Positions 31,272 through 43,593 of a stretch of 64,000 bases of DNA are shown here, one piece after another. A program made the translations under genes and the position numbers. This DNA is from Tubulanus polymorphus (lineage: Eukaryota > Nemertea > Palaeonemertea > Tubulaniformes > Tubulanidae). Each line of letters begins with the position of its first letter. Position 1 is the first letter of the stretch. Where the stretch lies: assembly GCF_964204645.1 (NCBI RefSeq), contig NC_134027.1, forward strand, positions 16,606,485 to 16,670,484, in the 5' to 3' direction. The notes beneath the pieces are model-generated. The model saw nothing but the letters and a program-made list of their open reading frames with translations. It searched no databases and had not been told where the DNA came from.

Positions 31272-32193
31272 AGGGGTCATGAAGAGGTTTTGAAAAAAAT
31301 TTTAAATCTAATTCTTTTTTGTATAAAACATGCACCGTATGCATCGATAGTAGTCTCGTGAAAAATTTCGTTAAAAACGGCCCTAGCAACAGGACGCTCA
31401 CATTTGCCCGGTGATGTTGATGACGACATTCTGAGAGCCTTTTATTCTGCAAAGTGACGCTATTTCTGCGAACTGCAATTCAATACCTAGTAAGACTAAA
31501 GAGATACTTGCTTTCCACTGCATATAGTACTGGCTTTCTCCAGTGACCAACATCGCTGTAGTATGTACAACATACTGACTGTGTGTATGCAGCACACATT
31601 ACTATTACACGGCCGGGATGGCACAGGCTGTGCTGGGATTCACGAACAAGTTTACGGTTTCAGGACGCTTTTATGGTCCAGTACTGGATAAAAATATCTC
31701 TACCCACAGATATATCTGCGAGGTCTATATCAGTCATCCCCTCCGCGTGGTATTTACAAAGAGGGAATGACCTAAATGATGATGAATGCTCGCTGCTACA
31801 AGACGTAGAAATATGCTGTACTATAATCACAAATTGCTTTGTTCTGAGGCACAAGGTCCAAATTTAATGGAATGATTTTGACTGTCTATTAATAACAACC
31901 GTTGGCTTCCTAAACTTCAGACGTTCGATTGGAATCTGATGTATTTGAGTCACTATTTTGTACTTTAATCGCTGTTTGTTTCTATACACTACACCACGTT
32001 GTTTTGGTTTGGGTTCTCAGAATGACGTCACACTTCCAGGTTGGGAAAGAATCAGCGCGGTCAATCAAAAGTCTCGTTTTAACAATAATTGAAGAATTAG
32101 AAATTAATTTCTTGACCACTAAATCAATAAATAAGTTATAATTGATGATAAAAATACTTTTAGCCATATCTCAAAAACCTCTTCATGACCCCT
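31272..32193. mobile_element. TTAA-flanked TIR element, AGGGGTCATG termini
   Basis: TTAA at 31268-31271 and 32194-32197. Both ends carry AGGGGTCATGAAGAGGTTTT, perfect over 20 bp. 922 bp with no transposase frame. TTAA specificity occurs in piggyBac and Kolobok elements; the terminus differs from both piggyBac families here, and I lean to Kolobok without proof. Confidence 0.8.
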
Positions 32194-32689
32194 TTAAAAA
32201 GGCGGAAAATTTTAAATATAATAACTTAGAAATAACAAACGCCGTAGTGGGTGTGAAGTAATTGGCAGCGCCAGCTGCCGGCTACGAGCGCGAAGACGCA
32301 AAGTAATGACTGGGGCAGGGCCCCAGAAAATCGTGATTTTTCACATCGTCTCAGATCGTTTTTCAGCAGTTTTCACATTGAAATTTCACTCAGAAAATCA
32401 AACAACATCATCTATGTTTTACCGTCACCACGGTGCTAGTTCCAAGGCAAGTCGAGATGCTCATCACCTATTCATTTGCATAAGAAAACAATGTAGGCGG
32501 CGCAAAAGGGGTTTTTCAGTACTACGCGAGCAACACTCAGTGAACTAGAATGAGGCAAGCCTCGAATGCCCCCGGCCTGAAATTCACTGCCACGTGAAGT
32601 TACAGGGTTTGTGGTAAATGCGTAAGAAATATCATGGCCACAATAATCTCTATAAGAATGACATTAAAGAACATGTGTACAAAGTGTAA

Positions 32690-33230
32690 AATATTGATCA
32701 ACAGTTGCAGCCTCTAGGCTGTTTTTCCCTGATGGCCATTATTTGAATCGGTCAACAATGTGGTCTCTAGCCTGTTAACGTTGTTTTTCAGGTCGGCCCC
32801 CCGGTAGCCATAATTTGGATCAAATTGACCCAATTTTAGATAGGGTTCTGGCCCAAGTGTGATCCTACTTGTGTACATAGTTTGAAAACAATCGGTCAAC
32901 AATTGCGGCCTCTAGGCTGTTAACGTCATTTTTCATGTCGGCCTCCTGGTGGCCATAATTTAAATCGAATCGACCCAATTCTAAATAGAGTTCTACCCCA
33001 AGTGATATCCTACTTGTGCACCAAGTTCTAAAACAATCGGTCAACAATTGCGGCCTCTAGGCTGTAAACGTCGTTTTTCATGTCGGCCCCTGGTGGCCAT
33101 AATTTAAATCGAATCAACCCAATTTTAAATAGGGTTCTAGCCCAAGTGATATCCTACTTATGTACCAAATTTGAAAACAATCGGTCAACAATTACTGCCT
33201 CTAGACTGTTAACGTCACTTGCGGCAGCGG
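32690..33230. repeat. Tandem array, about 145-bp unit (family T1)
   Basis: Units at about 32706, 32761 (short first unit), 32907, 33051 and 33194, homologous to the array at 1790-2290. It ends in a GCG-rich microsatellite (GGCAGCGGCGGCGGCGGCG, about 33222-33240). Confidence 0.75.
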
Positions 33231-33534
33231 CGGCGGCGGCGTATACAGACAGGGGTAAATCTATATGCCCCTTTCAACTAAAGTTGAGCCTGGGGCATAA
33301 AAATCAATAATGTAGACTAGAGTTATAATACCCGTGGAAACCACAGGTTATTTCCTTTGGCCCAGAACTTGGCCCAAAACTGTTCAATTTATTCGCAATG
33401 GAATTAAGTCGGGCCATTTAAAATCTATGTGTCCATGCCCGTGGAGACCCTATGAGCTTTGATGACCTGTACCCATTATTTGCTTATAGGTAAGAGACAT
33501 GGAGACAGGAACTATCAGAGGTAAACAAAATATG

Positions 33535-33630
33535 TACGGAGCTACGCGGGACTCGAACTCCTGACCCGTCAAGTGCAATATGTACGGAGCTACGCGGAAC
33601 TCGAACTCCTGACCCATCAGGTGCAAAGCC
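33535..33630 (-). repeat. Tandem pair of tRNA-like 3' segments
   Basis: A 48-bp unit occurs twice. On the minus strand each reads GGTCAGGAGTTCGAGTYCCG, which resembles a tRNA T-arm or pol III B box (GGTTCGANTCC). No complete cloverleaf or clear A box was found, so this is not a tRNA gene; a SINE head remnant is possible. Confidence 0.35.
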
Positions 33631-34044
33631 ATTGTGACTGCACAGTGATACTGTGCTGTAGAATTGTTTTGATGCAGTAAGAGTCTATTATTAGAATTCC
33701 TGCTTACTGATTGGTTGAAATTTTGTCTGCGTCCGTTTGGCCCCCCTTTAAATATTTTCACACCCGCTTATACCCGTTGCATTAGTTTATACGATCATTG
33801 AATACCACACAAAAAAAAACTTCGTTAGTATACACATGCCGCTAACGAAAATGATCAAATTTGAAAATAGATCAGGAAACACTTTTATGGTCATACCAAT
33901 CCTTAACATGCTGGTAAACCAGTCATCATCCTCACCACCCCCCATTTTCTCAACAGATTTGCATCGATCTGAGAAATGACAAAAATATGGTCATATAATG
34001 CGGCTCTAAGGAACAGGCGCACCCTTAACCTATTAAGGCATGAC

Positions 34045-34305
34045 CAGGGTGGCCACTTATATGGGATTTTGTTTTTCCCTGAATTTTCCCTGAACATTTA
34101 CCAAATTTCCATGACCAATGTTGTTTCAACTACGGTATATTTTATTTCAAATTTTTTGACAGCTATGAAAAAGGCATGCTTATTTGACGTGCATTAAAAC
34201 AGTTTTCCCTGACTTTTCCATTATTTTGACCTTTTCATGAAATTCCCTGACTTTTTAGGTGAAAATTCCCTGATTTTCCTTAATTCATTATGAGTGGCCA
34301 CCCTG
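34045..34305. mobile_element. MITE with CAGGGTGGCCACT termini
   Basis: CAGGGTGGCCACTTATA at 34045 and its inverse at 34305; the interior is rich in 'TTCCCTGA'. 261 bp. Flanking bases (GGCATGAC / ATCACTGT) do not give a clean duplication. hAT-like by TIR start only. Confidence 0.6.
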
Positions 34306-34719
34306 ATCACTGTTCCTTGTGGTTTAGATCAAGGAGCATACTTTATATTATATACTTTAAACTAGAGTATAAAATATTACTTTAAAATTGAGAGAAAGTG
34401 GGTACTTTTCAAATGTCTGCACTAGTATTATTCCACAATTAAAGTTTATAATAGGTAAGTTACTTAATGTTAAGGAGACATCAGCTGGTAAGTGAAATGG
34501 TTGCAGGGATAGAGTAAATCATATTCTGTTTCAATTAATACAAAATGCATAGGCTAAACTAAGCATTAAGAGTAAATTAAAAGTTATTAAAATAGTATTT
34601 CACTAATAGGAACTAAAGGGATGGCCATCTTGTGCCAATAGATCCTATTTCTCTTCTTATGCTGATGCGCTATGTATACAAACATATGTGATCAAGATAA
34701 TTGATAAAAGTGTCATCGA

Positions 34720-34965
34720 AATTTACCTTTAAAACTATAAAAACATGTAAAAAGTGCTAATTTCAGCTAACAAAAAGGCCCTCTTGATTTTGACTGGGCC
34801 ATTCTATTGGGCTGAAGAAGTTTATAGGGTAGATTCATATATCACCCAAATAACAAGCCATTCCAATAAAGTGTCTACAAAAATGGATTCTGTCAAATGG
34901 ATGGATGAATGGACGAAAAGTAAATGCAATTGCCTATTGCGACTTAAGTCCCAAGTGAGCTCACA
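34720..34965 (+). repeat. Fragment of Helitron-like repeat H1
   Basis: 'AAAACATGTAAAAAGTGCTAATTT...' to 'GACTTAAGTCCCAAGTGAGCT', homologous to 39590-39868 and 40870-41130. Confidence 0.55.
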
Positions 34966-35026
34966 AGCAGGATTGCACGCCATATTCATATTGATTGAGT
35001 AATTAAAGCACTCTACAGAACTATAC

Positions 35027-35182
35027 CTGCTGATCTGGCATTGAAAATCGATTCCTTCATGAAGGGATTCGATAAATGAGTGCGCCTCATGCATTTTCGA
35101 GAGTATATGTTTACAGTTTTCTGCAGCATTGAGCAATTTGTATCGTGCCCTGTTACTGTTCTTTATTTCAATTCCCCACTTT
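35027..35182 (-). CDS. HSPA14: HSPA14 exon, lobe II helices
   Basis: A 156-bp exon: acceptor ATTTTACAG at 35183, donor AGCAG|GTATAG at 35026. It encodes RARYKLLNAAENCKHILSK and then FIESLHEGIDFQCQIS. These match the Hsp70 'R-A-x-x-KL-x-x-x-A-E-x-x-K-x-x-LS' helix and the 'SL-x-EG-x-DF-x-x-x-x-(S/T)RARFE' segment. The exon starts with one base completing a Lys codon from the 59391 exon and ends with two bases of an Arg codon completed at 27396. The upstream intron is about 24 kb. Confidence 0.93.
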
Positions 35183-35398
35183 CTGTAAAATAAAATGGAA
35201 AAATAAGTGCACAAGAAGTCAATTTGCCTATAGAGACTTCATTGAGAAAAGGAGGACTTCCAGAGCAATGAGGAAATGAACAATAAACGATCCACGTTTA
35301 TTTCCCCAGAATATCTATAACTACAGGTTTCCTTGACAGATTCTCAAATTCTCTTGAATACAAAGGCAGAGATGTAAGTGGCAAAAGCAAAAAAAAAC

Positions 35399-36515
35399 AA
35401 GGCAATTCGATACTATGTATCTATGTCCCCTGCGATAGCCAGCCAGTAGGGAATGAATGACCCCTGAAGACACTGATCTTTGGTATAGAAAAATGATGAG
35501 TGTATCCAGGGATAACCATACTATGAAATATCATTTTCCAGCAATGAATGGTTATTTAAGAATTGAGTTAACAGGGTATGTCTACCAACCTTGACCTTTG
35601 ACCCTAGAACTCCAAAATCACTAATGCACATCCTCCTCCCAGGGGTAATCATACTATGAAATAGCATTGTTCCGTTATCAATGGTTCTTCTTGAATCGTG
35701 TTAACAAGGTTTCATATGAATGATATCTAGTGACCTTGACCTTTTCCCCCAAAACCAATAGGGCACATCCTCTCCCTAGGGGTAATCATGCAATATAATA
35801 TCATTGTATTGCTATCAACAGTTCTTTCTGAATCACATTCACGACACAAGGTTTCACGTGAATGACCTGAAGTGACCTTGACCTTTGATCCTTGGAGGGG
35901 TAATCATACGTAATATCATGGTCCTGCTATCAACGGTTCTTCTTGAATGACGTTCACGAGGTTTCACATGAATGACCTGTAGTGACCTTGAACTTTGGTC
36001 CTTGGACCCCAAAATCAATAGGGCACATCCTCTCCCTAGGGGTAACTATACTACGTAATCTTATGGTACTGCTATTGACGGTTCTTCTAGAATCATGTTC
36101 ACAAGCTTTCACATGAATGACCTGTAGTGACCTTGACCTTTGGTCCTAGGACCCCAAAATCAATAGGGCACATCCTCTCCCTAGGGGTTATCATACTACG
36201 TAATATCATGGTCCTGCTATCGACGGTTCTTCTTGAATCACGATCACAAGGTTTTACATGAATGACCTGTAGTGACCTTGACCTTTGGTCCTAGGACCCC
36301 AAAATCAATAGGGCACATCCTCTCCCTAGGGGTAACTATACTACGTAATTATATGGTACTGCTATCGACGGTTCTTCTTGAATCATGTTCACTAGCTTTC
36401 ACATGAATGACCTGTAGTTACCTTGACCTTTGGTCCTAGGACCCCAAAATCAATAGGGCACATCCTCTCCGGACGGAGGCGGATACCAAGTCCCCCGCTC
36501 GCGGCCTACGCCCTT
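35399..36515. repeat. Tandem-array element T2, copy 1 (145-bp unit)
   Basis: Starts AAGGCAATTCGATACTATG and ends CCCCGCTCGCGGCCTACGC. The core is tandem copies of a 145-bp unit containing 'GTGACCTTGACCTTTGGTCC' and 'GGGCACATCCTCTCCCTAGG', with the latter at 36021, 36166, 36311 and 36456. A second copy with the same ends is at 51041-52126. A unique head, tandem core and GC hairpin end resemble bivalve 'pearl'/Helentron-type non-autonomous elements (inference). Confidence 0.8.
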
Positions 36516-37324
36516 CAACCTTTCTAGTATCTAGAAGAACGTACAATTACACATGTATTCATTTTAAAAGCTTTCCCTTGCGTGCTGTGAGTTTTGGTTT
36601 AAATATGTCCAGAAAACTATAAGGGCTCTGAGAAGCATGACACAAAATTTTATATTGCCAATTTTTTGTATTAAGCATTACAATCCAGGAAGCCAATTAA
36701 AAAGTTCCAAAATTCTCATTTTAGGCCTACCAGCTCATTTTCTTCCTGATCAATGTGGCAATATTTTCCTATAGGTTTAGATTTTGTTCAATGCTCTATC
36801 CAATCATTCCAGTAGTTTCAAACGGCATCTTGAATGAAACTATAATTATTGACTATAACTTTTATCATACAGGGGTCCCCAACAATTTTTGAGGTCTCTG
36901 AAAAATTTCAAGCTCAAACATTCCGAACTGAATATTTTCTGAAAATAGATCGAAATTTAGGTTAAGAAACAGAAAATAACAAAAGTTTATTGGCAATCAG
37001 CTGTTTTTAAAACGGTAAATTTCCATTCTAGAAGATCTAAAAACCTTTTGAGTATGTGGAGCTAAGTGGACACCTTCCACTCCTTTGCTTACCCAGATAC
37101 CGTAACATATAGTATAGTACATGAATATACATTATTGTTATGGTTTTACGTCAAGAAACGGCCATAGAATTAGATTTTACCAGACCTCGACTAAATTATA
37201 TAATATTTAAAGGTAAGGTAAGTATCCATCGACGAAGTATGTAACGGAATTAAAAGAGGAGCACACTTACTTATAGTTGCCCCAGAAATAGTTCAAATGG
37301 ATATTCACGACAATAAAGCGTTCC

Positions 37325-38301
37325 CAGACCTGCCAACATTGCATTTTTCAAGATAGTAACATTTTTCAAATTTGCCAGTATTTTTTAGATTTTGCCAGTG
37401 ACCCACTAGACTTGATGTGACCTTTGCCAGTAACATTTTCAATATGGCCAGTAACGAATTTTCGGATTAAATCAGAATATAGAATATTAAAACTACTAAA
37501 GAAATTAATTTTTAAAAATGCATTTATTATGAAATTAAACTTGAAACTGCAGTTTCCATAAAATATAAACAATTTTGAGACATCAGACACACCCCATCAC
37601 CTACTCGCACTATCACAGGTAAACAATCTACCATCAATTAAAGATTATAATTACCAGTTAACTCAACTAGAAAACAAAATAACGATTTGACATATCGTAC
37701 ATCTTGCATGATATTTACTTAATTTCGATGCTATGAAACATGGATATTGTGCGCTGTACGATTTTTTATACTTCTGTTTCCGATATTTCTTAATCATACG
37801 TTTTCTACTGCCTGTTACCTCAGTATCAGTTTCAGATTCCGACTCCGAAGAAGACGGAGAACCCTCCGAATTTTCCAGATTTGACAGAACGTCGTGAACT
37901 TCGTCCGCCATTTGCAACATTCATGACAATTTGAGCGATGAAAATTACTCGTTGTAACCGAAAATTCGCTAGACTGGTTCCCGGTATTACTCGTTGTAAC
38001 CGAAAATTCGCTAGACTGGTTCCCGGCTGTATGGAAACTTCGTGACAATTACTCAAATAAAAACGAAATTTCCCCGTAATAAATGTTTATAAACCATTAA
38101 AATACCGATTATGTACTGAAAAATTACCTTTATTGACATAATATAAGGAGATTTTTATTGAAGCCGTATTTATTTGCTCATTCGCGTAACATCGGAACGA
38201 TATCGGTAAAAGCGTATTCCATTGCCTGTGCCAGTAACGCCGTATTACCGCGGGTAGCACCGGAACGGAATACGGCAAAAACGTAACGGTTGGCAGGTGT
38301 G
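37325..38301 (-). mobile_element. TIR element X, copy 1 (6-bp target duplication)
   Basis: Ends are CAGACCTGCCAAC and its near-inverse GTTGGCAGGTGTG. CGTTCC is duplicated at 37319-37324 and 38302-38307, and the paralogous site at 26032-26037 has a single CGTTCC with no element. The minus strand has an 85-codon frame that starts MLQMADEVHDVLSNLENS, followed by an acidic/Ser tract (SESESETDTEV), a basic stretch (KKYRKQKYKK) and CTICQ, the beginning of a zinc finger. Relative to copy 2 the finger is cut by a different internal sequence. Non-autonomous derivative. A 6-bp duplication excludes hAT (8 bp) and piggyBac; IS3EU- or Dada-like elements are candidates from memory only. Confidence 0.88.
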
Positions 38302-38612
38302 CGTTCCTAATAAAGCTTATTCCAATTAAAAACTTCTTTCTTAGGAGCAGACACTGTCTCTATAGAATGGCTAGGAGAGCGCAGTAGTGCAGCGTGTGTG
38401 TATACACGTGAATACAGAGTATACACTTTGTCATGCACTGCAGTGTGCATGTACATACATTAGATGGATTACAGCGGATTTTAACGTGTATGCGCTGCTA
38501 CGCAAAGAGTGCCAATATACTGCAAAAACATTGTCAAACACACTAATTATGTAAATAACAAATGTTAAAGCGCACACAACTGTGTGGAACCAATTAACTC
38601 TTCATTTCAACA

Positions 38613-39868
38613 ACTAGGGGTCCAGGGACGCCATGCCCACTTGGGAAGTGGTTCCAAATGCTCAACAATCTAACAATTTCAATATTCAACGCCCCCTACG
38701 TGACCATATACAAAAACCAATGACCTTGAAACTCACCACAATCATAGAACATGTCAGCAGCTACGATTTTGTAATTGATTGTGATAACAAAATATGCCTC
38801 GTTACCAATTTAATATGGAAATACTAAGTTATTCTACTATTCAACGCCCCCTGGTGACCATATTCAAAACCCAATGACCTTGAAACTCACCACAATCATA
38901 GAACATGTCACGAACTATAACTTTGTAATTGATCATGGTAACAAAATATGCCTAGGTACCAATATAATAAGGAAATACTAAGTTATTCTACTATTCAATG
39001 CCCCCTGGTGACTATATAGAATAACTAATGGCCTTAAAACTTGCCACAATCATAGATGATGTCATGAGCTACAACTTTGCAATTGATTGTGGTTACAAAA
39101 TATGCATTGATACGAATATAATATAGAAATACTAAGATATTGTATTATTCAACGCCGTCTGGTGGCCATATACAAAAACCAATGACCTTGAAACTCACCA
39201 CAATCATTGAAAACGTTATGAGCTACAAGTTTCTAATTGATTGTGGTAACAAAATAAGCTTAGGTATCAATATAATGTGGAAAAACTTTTTCCCACCTAC
39301 AAATGAGTACTGATGACACCAAGAAGGCCGCCAATTGCGTCATAATTGATCAAAAATACCTGTCTCACATATGAAACATCCCTTTTAAAAAAATACCCAT
39401 CACAAATTGCAATGAGAAATGGCAAAACAGTAGGGAGCTACAGGACTCAGAATTCGGGCCAAAATTGACATTTTTGGGCACTAAAAAAGGTCATAGGACG
39501 GCTATCTTGAGTCGGATCGACCCAATTTTTGTTATGCTGATGGGCCCTGGGGGGATTCACATATATCCGAAAGATCAAGGTAATTGATCAAAGCATCTTC
39601 AAAATTTCCCTCAAAAAGTTCAAAACGTGTAAAAAGTGCTGATTTTGGCGAACAACAATGGCTGCCAGTCAACCATCTTGATCCTCACAGGGCCAGTTTT
39701 TGGGCTGAAGATGGGCCTAGGGTAGATACATGTACGAACCAAATATCAAGATATTATCTTGAAGTGTTTTCAAAACTTCCCAAAATAACTGGATTCTGTC
39801 AACGGGCGGACAGACGAAAAGTGAGCGCAATAGCCCGCGGGGACTAAAGTCCCAAGTGGGCTAAAAAT
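38613..39868 (+). mobile_element. Helitron-like repeat H1 with 155-bp tandem array
   Basis: Inserted in R2 without a visible target duplication. It starts near CTAGGGGTCCAGGGACGCC and ends GGGACTAAAGTCCCAAGTGGGCTA. Near the start, GCCCACTTGGGA is the inverse of the end motif TCCCAAGTGGGC. The first 650 bp are about four units of a 154-155-bp tandem repeat ('TTCAACGCCCCCTGGTGACCATAT', near 38684, 38838, 38995 and 39149). Hairpin plus CTAA at the end and no duplication fit a Helitron-type 3' terminus; superfamily is an inference. Confidence 0.6.
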
Positions 39869-40439
39869 TATGCCTAATATTTGTCGACTGCCTCTCTCCA
39901 AAAAAACGGCGTTGTCACCGCTCGGGCTGGCGCCATTGTCTATTACATTTTCAAAGGTAGTCAAAGTGACAAGACAAAGCCAAGCTAGGACTTCAGAAAT
40001 TGCCACACATGTACTTACTAAGTTTGAGATACTAAATTAGATGGCCAACTCTATTATAATCCTCACAAACGAACAAACTATAAGCGAACTAAGCACGGCA
40101 CGAATGTCAAATGCGTTGCTCTGCATTTTTGATTTTGCGACTGTCCCATAATTACGTCCTAGTTGCCAAAATTCCCGGAAATTTGAGAATTTTCCGTATT
40201 CACATCGGATACACAAATATAGGTCAACACGAGTAACTTATAGAAAGCGAAGAATTTTAGATGTTTTTCACGTTTTTCCAGAAAAATATTGCATCATCCA
40301 TTTGAAGCTTACCGGCCTGACCTCCGCGCATCAGTTCTACTTGCTTCACGATAAAAGACAACCCCGTAAGTATTACCACTAAAATTTGTACCGCGATTTG
40401 ACATACTCTTGGCAGACTGTCAACCAACAGCCATAACAT

Positions 40440-41130
40440 GGGTAAACAAACTAGAATGTCGCTGAAGACGACAGATGCCCCCACATCAGGTGAAATGCCT
40501 GAGTGCAAAATATACACCCTGAGTGTATGTCGACCTATTCATGAAGGCAGGAAATGAAAAAGAAAAATACAAAACGGCTTCTGGTGACCTTGACCTTTGA
40601 CTTACAGGACTAAAAATCTAATCAGTCACTCAACCTCTCGAGTATACCCCATCCAAAAAATGTCACAGAATTATCTTAAACCGTCTATGAGATAAAGCCA
40701 GGAAATGTAAAAAATACATAACAGTTTCTAGTAACCTTGACCTTTGACCAACAGGACCCAAAATCTTAGTCCCTAGGATAATCCATCCATAGAATTTCAA
40801 TAAGTTATCTACAAGCGATTATGAGTTAGAGCCTGGATATGAAATTCACAAAATGGCTTCCTGCAACCTTGATCAAAGCGTCTTCTCAATTACCCTTGAA
40901 AACTTGTGTAAAAAGTGCTAATTTTGGCAAACAACAATGGCTGCCAGTCAACCATCTTGAATCTGACAGGGCCAGTTTTTGGGCTGAAGATGTGTCTAGG
41001 GTAGATACACGTGTAACCCAAAAATAAATACATTACATTGAAACATCTATTCTGTCTACAGATGAACCTACAGACGGACGAAAAGTGAACGCAATAGCCC
41101 ACTGGGACTGAAGTCCCAAGTGGGCTAAAT
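40440..41130 (+). repeat. Second H1-type repeat with 'gaccttgaccttt' units
   Basis: Begins with the 674-780 homologue (GAAGACGACAGATGCCCCCA). It has two or three diverged units around 'AACCTTGACCTTTGACC' and ends in the H1 terminus at about 41107-41128. No frame. Confidence 0.55.
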
Positions 41131-41675
41131 AGGAGGGCAAGTGATAATGAAAAAAATGGAATGGTAGTGCAATTATTATACAAAATAAACATTTACAGTG
41201 TCGTCAGTTTAGAGGTTCCGAGTCACACAATTCATGATGTTATTCTAACAATTTTCTTGGCAAGTGATTTATATCTATGCATTAGGGTATGTATTGACGG
41301 TGATGTGCGAATAAGATTTGGGATACTCTGCCAAAGTAAGGGTAATTTTCAAAGGAAAGAATTATTATTTATGAGTGCTTTATGAGTAGCCCTAAGAGAG
41401 ATTTACACGCAAATTTAAGCATTTTTAAGTTTCAAAGCGTTGGATTTCGACGGTTAAAAATGCTTTATAAAAAAACATGCTCAAATAAATCACATTTTTT
41501 ACCCTTTTTGGTAAATCTCTCAACAAATATGAAACCCACGACTTTAAACTTTGCGCACCATAATGAAAAACAAATTATGAAATATAATAACGTTTTATAA
41601 TAACGTTTGAGTGTGCTAAATATAGCTTTGAGCGTATTCCATAGTATGATAATTTACTGAGAAGGATACTAATGT

Positions 41676-41864
41676 CTAGCAAATTGAATGCTTTTGGTCT
41701 AAATAAATTCCTATAGTAAGATGTTTTTCATCCATTGCCTTGAGAAAGTTTGCTGAGAAATCCATATGAGCTATATATGTTGAATGACCTTTTCTTAATC
41801 CGTATTGATTATCATAAATTAAGTCAAATTTAGTATGATATTCTGAGGAGGCCAAAGGGAGCAT
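41676..41864 (-). pseudogene. Non-LTR retrotransposon RT fragment
   Basis: Translates to IYDNQYGLRKGHSTYIAHMD then TIGIYLDQKHS. This corresponds to the 'QFGFRKGHST' and 'GIFLDLSKAFD' blocks of LINE reverse transcriptases of the CR1/L2/Jockey type. About 60 codons; the second block has lost SKAFD. Truncated at both ends. Confidence 0.72.
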
Positions 41865-41869
41865 CTCGA

Positions 41870-43593
41870 AATTTCAATATTTGTGTCAATAAGAATAACT
41901 GTCTAATTCTTTCTTACCCCCAACCCCTTTGATAAGACACATGCCAAACTTGGAACTATTGATTTTCTAATCAGAGACCACAGAAAAAGATAAGCAAAAT
42001 AAAATAGCAAAATAACAACTGAACAAGAGCCCCAAGAGGCACTATGGCCAGCCTGTCAGCTTTTCATACAAGATGACTTCAAAGTCCTGAGGTTCGAAGA
42101 GCTAAAGTCAGATGTATAAATTATAGATAACATAAAAGAAAGGCAAATTATGGAAAACAAATTAATATTCCATTAGAGATGTTTGCTTACAAAAATTCAA
42201 TTTGTTTTCCGTTTGCATTGCGCACATGGTAATGTTATTGTTTACATCTGATGTCACGGATAAATTGAGGCGATATCCGATGCTAAGTACCTTACTTAAA
42301 ATGTTTATTTGGTGTAAACCGGATCACAAATATTTCTAATATTTTGTTCATAACTTTTGAAGTGGAGGCCGGTGTCAGCATCAACGCGTGTAAGGCTGTA
42401 CGTGTGGGTAATATTGTCGCCTACAACAGGCGCAGCATTGATGGTGTATTTATGCGCAAGTAGATGCAATGATTTGTTTTTCCCGCTAAATCAGCTTTCA
42501 TCACCCATGATTTTTAAAAACGATATTATTCTGAGTATTTAAATATTCATCATGATAATTCTAATATTCTTAAGACAAGCCAATTACGTCTGTGGACCTA
42601 TTTCATTGAGGCGTATCACCCAATCTGAAAAAAAATCTTCCGATCCTGTCACGTGACTTCATGACTGCAACTTGACGATAGCTTAGGTTCTCTTTCTTCG
42701 AAACAAAAATGGCAAATGATGCATTCTGTGGGTAATATTTGTCAAAATACGCTCCCAGCTCAGATTCAATAATAGATTACACAATACAATCGTGTTTTTA
42801 TAGGTAGCACAGACAACACAGAGAGTAGTGGTAGACTGGAGCTGGCAGGAACAAATACGTCAGATAAATCTTTTCCCTTGGTCTCAGGCGCGTTGGAAGC
42901 AATTTTTGAATGCCGCGGAAAATTTACTTCAATTTCGTCAAAAACACAGTAGAGAAAAAAACGCCACTGGGTCTTATTGATTTGAATGCAGAATAGAATT
43001 GAATTTTCGGAAATTTGATTGAATTTGTAGTTTGAGCACATGGTTAATTAGCATATCAAGGTCCATCATCCGATTTGAGCAAAAGCTATATTTCTCGGAC
43101 TTTAGATAATTGTCAATGATATTTTCTGTAGTGCAAATAAAAATATTCCTCCAAAAAACTAAATCAACTAATGATTTCACAGAAATCGAATAGAATTTTA
43201 GATCTTAAAATTAGATTTAGATCTTAAAATAAAACCCGGAAGTAAAAGGGTAGACGATACAACGGGCTCCTGTGAACACTTGCTGATCGCAGCTAAGCCA
43301 ATTATAGAGGAGTCTTTGCTTTCTGGTTCAAGTTTTTTACGCTGCGACTACCCTAGAAATTCAATTATTTTCGGCCATTGTTGCGCTTTTCGATAATTTG
43401 AAGCCATATAGTTCAAAAACTATCAGTCCTATGGCTTAGCAGCTAAATGAAAGTTCGTGGACAATATTATGAACTTTCATATCATACCAGGTTTGAGTAT
43501 TTTAGTTACATAGCATTGGTCAGTTTTTGTCAGATTCATCAGACGCGGACCAGGACTTGGCCTTGAGAAGGGTTTGATTTTCGTTGTCTATAT
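41870..43593. other. HSPA14 intron, no gene seen
   Basis: AT-rich, no supported frame. 'CAAGAGCCCCAAGAGGCACTATGGCC' near 42025 resembles 'CAAGAGGCCCATGGGCC' at 47428 and may be the end of another short repeat. Confidence 0.4.

Larger units (their letters stand above)
36517..40045. repeat. Interspersed repeat R2, copy B, with two insertions
   Basis: Homologous to 25478-26525. It is interrupted by a 977-bp TIR element (37325-38301) and by Helitron-like repeat H1 (about 38613-39868). R2 sequence resumes at 'TGCCTAATATTTGTCGACTG' near 39870. Confidence 0.65.

Noticed and set aside
33535-33630. tRNA gene
   Set aside because: Only the T-arm-like part is present, twice in tandem; no full cloverleaf.
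35399-36515. CRISPR-like array
   Set aside because: The repeats are contiguous 145-bp units without short conserved repeats and unique spacers, in a eukaryotic context.
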